Source of the DNA: Ricordea florida
Lineage: Eukaryota; Cnidaria; Anthozoa; Corallimorpharia; Ricordeidae
DNA: 64,000 nucleotides
Direction: 5' to 3'
NCBI GenBank assembly: GCA_949710005.1
Contig: OX453286.1
Coordinates: forward strand, 3,663,701-3,727,700
The position numbers and the translations under genes are program-made. Positions within the stretch are counted from its first letter, which is position 1. Every line of letters starts with the position of its first letter. Under the pieces are notes generated by a model. It had not been told where the DNA came from. It searched no databases and saw nothing but the letters and a program-made list of their open reading frames with translations. Positions 29,598-36,881 of this stretch are shown here, in pieces.

Positions 29598-30833
29598 CTA
29601 ATACATGATTGATCTTAAGTTTGAATTCATAACCTCCATTAACGCATCAGCAACCACAAACATGTAACAAGTCATAATACCAGAACCAATAGCTATTCTT
29701 TTAATTTCTATTTTTATTCCGTCTTGTGCGTTGTTTAATGCCAGACCTCCTCCATGAATGTTATTATCTGGGTGAGTTCTCAAATCGATCCACAGAGCAA
29801 ACTTATTACCATAAAAATCCTTTTCTTTTACCGACCATCGAGAAGAATCACTGAAACGTTTCTTTATTGACTCCCAAAGATCTGACGGCATCATTCCCTT
29901 TGAGTAAAAACGATTTGGCACACCATTAACATCGATATTGATTGAGGTGATACCTGGATTGAAAAAATTCTCAGAGTCTCTGGCTCCTCCAACGTATGGT
30001 ATCACAAACAAACATAATATCCCTGTAATTGACCTTCTAGGTAGATTAATATGTTGGTTTATAACACTATCAGTGGGTCTGGATATGGTGAAAGTTTTGT
30101 GTAGAGTGACATTCTCATAAAAGAATCCTTTACCAACATGATAAGCTGCTTGTGCCTCTCTAGCTAAGTATTCGCTTGATATACAAGAATATTCCAACTC
30201 AAGGTTTGTGATTTTGTAAGTTGGAGTCTTTGTTGTATCTGAATAAACAACAATATCGTGAACTGGAGCTAGCGTAATCTCAAATATTAGTTGATGATCT
30301 AACGCTTTTGGGTAGAAAACCCCATGATCGTTTAGAATAGGATGATTTAGTGCGATGTGATATTTGGTGTTATGTACTACTGCAAGTGCTACTTCTTTTG
30401 CGTCTGTGTCTACCTTATCACCCGCATTTGACCTTAGCTTCCTCATATTTACAGAAGAAATACCTTGCCTTAATCTATCCTCCCGTTCTTCATCTGATAA
30501 GAATAAGTCATGGTATGTTTTAAAAACATCGTATCTTTGAGTATCCTGTAGTGTTTCACCTCCAAAAAGAACCTTAAGTCTGGATACAAGGTTACTACCT
30601 ACATTATTCACTAGGGTGTTATTTTCATGCCCCTCAACAGTCAATTTAAATACCAGATATACACTTCCTGGTACAATCACTAAATTTTCAGAAAGTTTAG
30701 GAATATTTATGTATAGAGTTTCTCCAGGATTGGCTGATGATGGGTTTAGTGTAATTCTATTCAATGTTGATTCCGCTTTCAAACCGAGCGGTACTCTCGG
30801 AATCCTGTTTGGATTAATTTTTTCAGACGTCAT
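29598..30833 (-). CDS. Major capsid protein, double jelly-roll type
   Basis: 411 aa. Characteristic segments: TLYINIPKLSENLVIVPGSV (about 40-59), NTLVNNVGSNLVSRLKVLFG (about 76-95), YDVFKTYHDLFLSDEERED and NHPILNDHGVFYPKAL, then a second beta-rich half with ALWIDLRTHPDNNIHGGGLA and a C-terminal CYMFVVADALMEV. This is the pattern I know from the capsid-like proteins of cnidarian Polintons, which are predicted to fold as double jelly rolls and form pseudo-hexameric capsomers. The ORF is intact and full length for the compact members. Next to the packaging ATPase, as expected. Confidence 0.88.
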   Translation of the reverse strand: MTSEKINPNRIPRVPLGLKAESTLNRITLNPSSANPGETLYINIPKLSENLVIVPGSVYLVFKLTVEGHENNTLVNNVGSNLVSRLKVLFGGETLQDTQRYDVFKTYHDLFLSDEEREDRLRQGISSVNMRKLRSNAGDKVDTDAKEVALAVVHNTKYHIALNHPILNDHGVFYPKALDHQLIFEITLAPVHDIVVYSDTTKTPTYKITNLELEYSCISSEYLAREAQAAYHVGKGFFYENVTLHKTFTISRPTDSVINQHINLPRRSITGILCLFVIPYVGGARDSENFFNPGITSINIDVNGVPNRFYSKGMMPSDLWESIKKRFSDSSRWSVKEKDFYGNKFALWIDLRTHPDNNIHGGGLALNNAQDGIKIEIKRIAIGSGIMTCYMFVVADALMEVMNSNLRSIMY

Positions 30834-30855
30834 ATTGATTTATAAGATACTTTGG

Positions 30856-31065
30856 TTAATCTTTAAACCTCTTAGGTGTCTGAATTGGTATTTTTTTATT
30901 CTCTAATTCTTCAATATCTTTTACTAAACTTTCTCTTACCCCTTCAATTACAAGCATAAGATTAAAAAGTTCATAGTCATCTTTCATATTGTGAATTTTT
31001 GAAATTATAATTTTTTTCATCATATTAATTTGATATTCACTAAATTTTATTTTTTCTTCCCCCAT
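30856..31065 (-). CDS. Small helical protein, unknown
   Basis: 69 aa, charged, predicted helical (MKKIIISKIHNMKDDYELFN then LMLVIEGVRESLVKDIEELE). No family recognised. A perfect TTTAAAGATT motif 26 nt upstream and AT-rich spacing like other genes support it. Confidence 0.55.
   Translation of the reverse strand: MGEEKIKFSEYQINMMKKIIISKIHNMKDDYELFNLMLVIEGVRESLVKDIEELENKKIPIQTPKRFKD
30858..30867 (-). promoter_or_regulatory. Candidate viral promoter motif (capsid gene)
   Basis: Minus strand TTTAAAGATT, 25 nt upstream of the start codon at 30833; it lies inside the end of the next small ORF. Confidence 0.55.
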
Positions 31066-31090
31066 TTTTAATTTATAAGATAATTTGGTT

Positions 31091-31100
31091 AATCTTTAAA
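31091..31100. promoter_or_regulatory. Candidate promoter motif between two divergent genes
   Basis: Minus strand TTTAAAGATT, 26 nt upstream of the 31065 start. On the other strand it touches the ATG of the integrase fragment (31100), so its role there is unclear. Confidence 0.5.
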
Positions 31101-31561
31101 TGAGTAACGGAAACATACTTTCAAAGATATATTATTCAACTGAAGGATATTGGAAAGGATATTCTGCAATTCCTAAATTAGCTGAAAAGGCAAAGGTTAG
31201 TGAAAATGAGGTAAAACAATGGTTAGAGAAACAAGCAATTTGGCAAATATATCTACCAGCTCCAAAGTATATACCTAGACCACACTGGAATGTTGACAAA
31301 CCTAATCAGATTCACCAAGCAGATTTATTATTTTTACCGCATGATAGAGTTGGAAGAAAAACATATAAATATGCATTAGTTGTGGTTGATGTTGCCTCGA
31401 GATATAAAGATGCTGAACAATTAACCTCAAAAGAAAGTCGTGAGATATCTAAAGCTTTTGAAAAAATATATTCCAGGAAGTTAAAATACCCAAGAATTAC
31501 GAGAATTAAGAATTACAGGTTATTCCTTATGATACAGAACTTCCGCCGGATTCTGTGTTGA
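31100..31561 (+). pseudogene. Truncated retroviral-type integrase (rve)
   Basis: The first ~130 codons match Polinton integrases: helix-turn-helix-like region (IPKLAEKAKVSENEVKQWLE), then HWNVDKPNQIHQADLLFLPH with the first Asp of the DDE triad, and YKYALVVVDVASRYKDAEQL. After LKYPRITRI the reading loses similarity and ends at 31561. The second Asp, the Glu and any chromodomain-like tail are absent. The last codons are antisense to the polymerase 3' end, so a deletion fused the two convergent genes. It cannot make a working integrase. Confidence 0.85.
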
Positions 31562-34469
31562 AACGATAATGACCGTGGGCAAAAGTATTTATTCCATCTT
31601 CACAAATTATTCTCTTGTCATCATCACAAGACAGTGCAACTTTGTTAACAGTTTCGGTGTAAACATCATGCATATTACTTCTGAATACATTCATCTGTCT
31701 CATTTGTGGTTGTTTATTAAATAGACAATCCTTACAATCATCAAAGCTTATAGTCTTTTTTACTACTACCTTCTTCATTCCCTTACATTTCTTTTCTTCT
31801 TCACCTTCATCCATCCTGTAGGAGTAAAGCTTGGCTCGCAGGCCTACAAATTCAGCTATCTGCTTACCACCAGCCTCATCTTTAAACATATTGATGACTT
31901 TCTTATTCACACCAGTCTCAATACCAGATGGATGGTTTTTGGGATAATTACTGGTGTCAAACATTTCCCTCACATCTGGACTAATATCTTTATAGAAATC
32001 TTCTGTTTCTATTTCATATGCAAGACTATCCGTATCTGTAAAAAGTAATTTAGCCGTTTCACCATATTTTGGTTTGATATAGTTATAGTTAAATTTAAAC
32101 ATTGTTGTTTTACTTAGATCCAGAATGCACATTCCTAAATAAACAGGTTTATTGAATACTAACTTTGTTTTCTTCATGTGGATGGCTATAAGATTTTCAC
32201 AAAAGATAGTACGATGATTATAGTTAGGTTTTGATATTAATTTTTTAGCATCTTTTTGATTTGTAACTAATTTAATGTCAACCCTATTTCTAATGTTTTC
32301 GATGGTTTTACCAAATACACAGTTATTCATTAACTTGAAAAAATCTTTTTCAAAGTCGTTATTTGCTTTAGCTCTGAGGTTGGTATTCAATTCAATGTAT
32401 GGTTTTAACCAAGCAGACTCTTTGAATTTAATACCTCTATGAATCTTTGTTATTTTTAATCCCAAACTTTCATAAAGTTTTAGTGTTTCATGATGAACAA
32501 CATATTTTTCCTTATTGTTTAGGTTTGGGATTAATTTCTCCACCTTATTAACTACAATCCTCTCTGGAGCTAGAGGATAATCATTGTGAAGATCGTGCAG
32601 GTGGTGAGGATATTCTAAATCAACCTCTAGTATGCAGGGCATATTTTTCCAGTCTGAAAGATCTTTATCAGACATCCATCTAAACCCATGAGTAGGTAGC
32701 GGGTTACTCATTGCTCCACCATATAAATTATTAGCGTCAAGATATTGTATATACTTTGTTGGTAGTTTTGGATCATATTCATCCATGTATGGGTTGTTTG
32801 CTTTACCATATCTAGTAGAGATCATAGATACGCCGCCTCTAATACCTTTCTCAATCATAAGTAGCATGTCTACGTCGGTTAGTAACTCCAAATTCACTTT
32901 CGTTAACTTTAATGTTGCATCCCAAGCTAGCCCTGGTGCTGTATAATAGTGCGCGGGATCTAAACCATAATTCTTTTGGCAAACATCTCTAAAGTTCTCG
33001 AATACATCCGCTAAAAGTAGTACATCTGACTTAAGATATAGGTCGTGATATTCCCTCATTGTTTTCATATTGAAGGTTTCCCATACCTTTTTAGCATGTT
33101 GGTAGTTATCTTTTGATATATCTTCATCGTTTAGTTTTGAGTGGAATTCATACTTTGGTGGAAGTTGGGTTGCATTGAGTTTATCCAATCCATCGAACCA
33201 ATCATATGGATATACACCCTTTCTCAACAATAACTTTAATTCTTCACCTTTATATAAATTATTTAGGTTTTTGAAAGATTCTTTTGGTAGATTAGTTACT
33301 AATTTTTCTAGACTTGTTGACATAAATTTAAATGAATCTATGAATCTAATATCACGCTTAACCTCAACATGCTTACCTTCTTTATTTATAAATGTATCAA
33401 CCACAATCTGTTTTGTGAAAGAAATATACTTTTCCTCATTATTAGGTATGCAGTTTATTTTGCCTTCTGTTGTTCCAAGATTTTTGATAAAAAGATGAGC
33501 GTCATACCCAGATAGGTTGTGAAATATTACAGGGAAGAACTTTGGAATCTTATAATTTAAGTTACATTCATTATGAGCTGCCCCTCTATACTTTCCTGTG
33601 AGATGGCAATGATCTATTACCTTATCTTCTCCCAATTCATCTTCACAAATATGGCAGTGAGTAGCATTTTCATATTCTTTTTTATCCATTTCTGACATAT
33701 TCTCCGCTTTTTTATGGTATTTTGTTTTATTGTAAATTTTCTTAATATCTTGCTCCAAATTATCTACAAATATCTGTGGGATATCATCATCTATAGATTC
33801 TGCGGTGTATTTAAAAAGCTTAGGTGGAAATATTTTATCATCAAAAGACTTTATGAGATAGCAAAATCCTGATGCTTTATGTTTTTGGTATTTATTAGTA
33901 TAACTTTTACCATAATTTGGTGAGCAGGTATGTATTTTCTCTATAAAGCTCTCAAAGTCTGCATATACAACAAATGGCACGCGCATTTTTCTATTATAAT
34001 TATTGAATTTAATATACACAGGATTGCCATCTTCATCTTTTGGCATTTCAATCTTAACTTCTTTATTTGCGCCGCAATATTCTAGATGTTTTTCCAATGA
34101 TTTTTCTGTTGGAAATGAATTATAACATCTACGACAAAATTCTCGTTTGTGTTGTTTATTTATTTGTGAAGATACAAGTCTACTAAAATTCTTTATCCAA
34201 CAGTAGTGGCTATTTCCTTCTTCATTCTTTAATAGAATTAATTCAATCAAATAGCCGCTTTGTTTTTTACTTATTCTTAGAGGGTATACTTCACTTTTAT
34301 CTTTATCATATTCATGTACATTAATCGTATAATAAGGATTTTGTTTTTCAAACTTATCAATATCTTTAAATTCAGCGGGGAACTCTATTCCTTTCCAGTT
34401 AAACTTCTTAGAGTTCTCTCTCATTTGTTTATTTAGTCTTTGCGGATCTTTCTGTTTTGGAAACGCCAA
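31527..34469 (-). CDS. Protein-primed family B DNA polymerase, exonuclease and polymerase domains
   Basis: 980 aa. A Cys2-type zinc finger near 112-132 (CRRCYNSFP...EYCG); ExoI VVYADFESF (~167); an inserted endonuclease VII-like zinc motif CHICEDE...DHCHLTGKYRG (~275-300); ExoII HNLSGYDAHLF (~320); ExoIII YLKSDVLLLADVF (~485); polymerase motif A LDANNLYGG (~588); motif B FFKLMNNCVFGK (~715); motif C FTDTDSLAYE (~800). All catalytic Asp residues seem present. The N-terminal part of the protein lies in the 34433-35377 ORF in another frame. The very 3' end may have been altered by the deletion that truncated the integrase. Confidence 0.93.
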   Translation of the reverse strand: MAFPKQKDPQRLNKQMRENSKKFNWKGIEFPAEFKDIDKFEKQNPYYTINVHEYDKDKSEVYPLRISKKQSGYLIELILLKNEEGNSHYCWIKNFSRLVSSQINKQHKREFCRRCYNSFPTEKSLEKHLEYCGANKEVKIEMPKDEDGNPVYIKFNNYNRKMRVPFVVYADFESFIEKIHTCSPNYGKSYTNKYQKHKASGFCYLIKSFDDKIFPPKLFKYTAESIDDDIPQIFVDNLEQDIKKIYNKTKYHKKAENMSEMDKKEYENATHCHICEDELGEDKVIDHCHLTGKYRGAAHNECNLNYKIPKFFPVIFHNLSGYDAHLFIKNLGTTEGKINCIPNNEEKYISFTKQIVVDTFINKEGKHVEVKRDIRFIDSFKFMSTSLEKLVTNLPKESFKNLNNLYKGEELKLLLRKGVYPYDWFDGLDKLNATQLPPKYEFHSKLNDEDISKDNYQHAKKVWETFNMKTMREYHDLYLKSDVLLLADVFENFRDVCQKNYGLDPAHYYTAPGLAWDATLKLTKVNLELLTDVDMLLMIEKGIRGGVSMISTRYGKANNPYMDEYDPKLPTKYIQYLDANNLYGGAMSNPLPTHGFRWMSDKDLSDWKNMPCILEVDLEYPHHLHDLHNDYPLAPERIVVNKVEKLIPNLNNKEKYVVHHETLKLYESLGLKITKIHRGIKFKESAWLKPYIELNTNLRAKANNDFEKDFFKLMNNCVFGKTIENIRNRVDIKLVTNQKDAKKLISKPNYNHRTIFCENLIAIHMKKTKLVFNKPVYLGMCILDLSKTTMFKFNYNYIKPKYGETAKLLFTDTDSLAYEIETEDFYKDISPDVREMFDTSNYPKNHPSGIETGVNKKVINMFKDEAGGKQIAEFVGLRAKLYSYRMDEGEEEKKCKGMKKVVVKKTISFDDCKDCLFNKQPQMRQMNVFRSNMHDVYTETVNKVALSCDDDKRIICEDGINTFAHGHYRFNTESGGSSVS

Positions 34470-35377
34470 TTTTTATTTTTAACGTTTATAATTGCTTTCT
34501 TATCTGCTAATTTTGTTGGTAATGGTATATATGAAGATCCAGAAATAGGTTCGTAGGGATCGATGTTGATATCAAAGTATTCCACTCGATCGAATTTCCA
34601 TCCAGAACCTTTATTTTGAAACTTTTCAACTAATTCAAGTAGGTGGTTTGTCATAATATTGTATAATTTAGAAAAATCAGTTGCCTCCGTTATTATTTCC
34701 ACAAATGAATGAAAGTATCCTGAATTTTCATCAATCAGTTTAGTATCAGGATTCTTTTTTATGAATTTACAGGTAAAGATAAACTTGATTTTGATAGGTT
34801 TCTTTTGCTTATTAATTAGATCCAAAACTTTTGGTTTGATTTTATTGATAAATACCTTTGGACCATACCCTTTTTGCCCATCTATTCTATATGTTTTCAG
34901 ATATCCTCTCAATGCTGTTTGACTTTGTTTTGGAATTAAGCGTTTGTTTGACATACGTTTAGAAACAAGTCTTTTTAAAGCGAATATTCTGTTAACCTTT
35001 TTCTTCAAATCATCAACTCGTTTGTTTACAGTCTTTTTGATAGGTTTGGGAATATAAGATAGTATCCAATCCGCAAACTTGTTAATATCTTCATTTATCA
35101 ATTGAGAAGGTTTTAGAATAGGAATATTAATCTCAGGTATTGGCTCATCAAGAATTGGTCTTTTTATCTTGTTTGAAATATTATCAAGAGCTGTAGAAAT
35201 TTCTGGAATTTTACGCAACTCTTTGATAACTACATTTTCAGGCAATTTTTTACCTTTTTCTTTAATAATTTTTTTCAACTGATTTTCTATTAATATTCTC
35301 GAACTTTCACCATTTTCTTTTGTGGCTTGTTTTAACTTTGCTACAAGATCCTTTTCCATAATTATTAATTTTACCAT
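34433..35377 (-). CDS. N-terminal part of the Polinton polymerase, in a different frame
   Basis: 314 aa from the ATG at 35377; the open frame upstream of it (to 35482) lies in terminal repeat, so this later ATG is preferred. Order: a basic helical region (KKTVNKRVDDLKKKVNRIFA), LRGYLKTYRIDGQKGYGPKV, and a conserved end around YEPISGSSYIPLPTKLADKK and AIINVKN that normally leads directly into the polymerase body. Here the frame breaks about 20 codons later, overlapping the next ORF by 37 nt. A small deletion and frameshift is the likely cause. This region may hold the terminal-protein-like domain, but the priming residue cannot be named. Confidence 0.8.
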   Translation of the reverse strand: MVKLIIMEKDLVAKLKQATKENGESSRILIENQLKKIIKEKGKKLPENVVIKELRKIPEISTALDNISNKIKRPILDEPIPEINIPILKPSQLINEDINKFADWILSYIPKPIKKTVNKRVDDLKKKVNRIFALKRLVSKRMSNKRLIPKQSQTALRGYLKTYRIDGQKGYGPKVFINKIKPKVLDLINKQKKPIKIKFIFTCKFIKKNPDTKLIDENSGYFHSFVEIITEATDFSKLYNIMTNHLLELVEKFQNKGSGWKFDRVEYFDINIDPYEPISGSSYIPLPTKLADKKAIINVKNKNWRFQNRKIRKD

Positions 35378-35399
35378 CTTTTTTTGTTTAAATTTTCTT

Positions 35400-36495
35400 A
35401 AATTCAATTTTAAAAATGCGCTAGAATCCTGAAATCTCCTCCTAAATTTTAAAATTGATTTTTTTATAAAGATTTCTCCCAAAGTATCCCGAAATCCCCT
35501 CCTAAATTTTAAAATTGATTTTTTTTATAAAGATTTCCCCAAAGTACCCCAAAATCATGAAATCTCCTCCTAAATTTTAAAATTGATTTTTTTTATAAAG
35601 ATTTCTCCAAAGTATCCCGAAATCCTGAAATCTCCTCCTAAATTTTAAAATTGATTTTTTTTCTTTAATTTTTCAAAGTTGCGCTAGAATCTCCTCCTAA
35701 ATTTTAAAATTGATTTTTTTATAAAGATTTCCCCAAAGTACCCCAAAATCATGAAATCTCCTCCTAAATTTTAAAATTGATTTTTCCTAAAAAGATTTTT
35801 TTGAAGTCCCCCAAAATCGTAAAATCTCCTCCTAAATTTTAAAATTGATTTTTCCTATAAAGATTTTTTTTGAAGTCCCCCAAAATCGTAAAATCTCCTC
35901 CTAAATTTTAAAATTGATTTTTTTCTTTAATTTTTCAAAGTTGCGCTAGAATCTCCTCCTAAATTTTAAAATTGATTTTTTTTATAAAGATTTCACCCAA
36001 AGTATCCCGAAATCCTGAAATCTCCTCCTAAATTTTAAAATTGATTTTTCCTATAAAGATTTTTTGAAGTCCCCCAAAATCGTAAAATCTCCTCCTAAAT
36101 TTTAAAATTGATTTTTCCTATAAAGATTTTTTTTGAAGTCCCCCAAAATCGTAAAATCTCCTCCTAAATTTTAAAATTGATTTTTTTCTTTAATTTTTCA
36201 AAGTTGCGCTAGAATCTCCTCCTAAATTTTAAAATTGATTTTTTTTATAAAGATTTCACCCAAAGTATCCCGAAATCCTGAAATCTCCTCCTAAATTTTA
36301 AAATTGATTTTTCCTATAAAGATTTTTTGAAGTCCCCCAAAATCGTAAAATCTCCTCCTAAATTTTAAAATTGATTTTTCCTATAAAGATTTTTTTTGAA
36401 GTCCCCCAAAATCGTAAAATCTCCTCCTAAATTTTAAAATTGATTTCTTTCTTTAATTTTTCAAAGTTGCGCTAGAATCGCATATTTACTACTAC

Positions 36496-36496
<1 letters not shown>
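35400..36496. repeat. Right terminal inverted repeat of the Polinton
   Basis: About 1.1 kb, inverted relative to the left end, with some sixteen units with core CCTAAATTTTAAAATTGATT preceded by ATCTCCT. The spacer order GCGCTAGAAT / TTTCACCCAAAGTATCCCG / TTTTTTGAAGTCCCCC itself repeats with a period of about 245 bp. The end reads CGCATATTTACTACTACT. Confidence 0.93.
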
Positions 36497-36534
<38 letters not shown>

Positions 36535-36592
36535 TTTGGAAAATGAAAAAAGTTCTTTTTATTAAATTTAAAAAAAATATAAAAAAAAAATT
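36497..36592. repeat. (TTA)n tract and AT-rich spacer
   Basis: TTA repeat 36497-36532, then A/T-rich sequence up to the Penelope repeat. It is the right flank of the Polinton. Confidence 0.8.
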
Positions 36593-36872
36593 AGAATTGG
36601 GTTACTAAATGAAAACACACATGATTCCCTGCAACTCTGAGTTTCGTGCTTACACACTCATCAGGCAGATTTAATGAAGAAAACCGTATCAGCTAGTATA
36701 TATATATATATATATTTACAATAAGTAGAACAATAGGAGAAGCTGCGCGTTAATTACAATAGGTGAGGAAGGCGGATCTATTAGAACAAAGGGATGTGTG
36801 AAGTAAACTGTCTAAACTAAAAACTAAAAACTAAAAGCGTAGGGGCGTAAAACAATAGTTCAGTATTGTATA
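36593..36872 (-). repeat. Penelope-like element terminal repeat (3' side)
   Basis: About 280 bp, nearly identical and in direct orientation to 39145-39420. It includes GGGTTACTAAATGAAAACAC, a (TA)n tract and AGCTGCGCGTTAATTAC. Such pseudo-LTRs are typical of Penelope-like elements. Confidence 0.92.
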
Positions 36873-36881
36873 GGATGAGCG

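Larger units (their letters stand above)
21161..36496 (-). mobile_element. Endogenous Polinton/Maverick-type DNA virus in a VIRMA intron
   Basis: About 15.3 kb, bounded by inverted repeats whose ends read AGTAGTAGTAAATATGCG on both sides; Polintons commonly start with AG. The gene set fits the group: protein-primed PolB, retroviral-type integrase, double-jelly-roll capsid, A32-like ATPase, probable penton. Most genes are on the minus strand, the same as VIRMA. Adintovirus-like is an alternative label, but no adenain-type protease was found. Damage in polymerase and integrase suggests a dead copy. Confidence 0.93.

Noticed and set aside
21899-31561. CRISPR, bacterial operon or phage interpretation of the compact gene block
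   Set aside because: Tight gene spacing looks prokaryotic, but the gene set, terminal repeats and intronic position are those of a Polinton-type element; no Shine-Dalgarno sites were seen and the AGGAGGAG in the ends is part of the terminal repeat.
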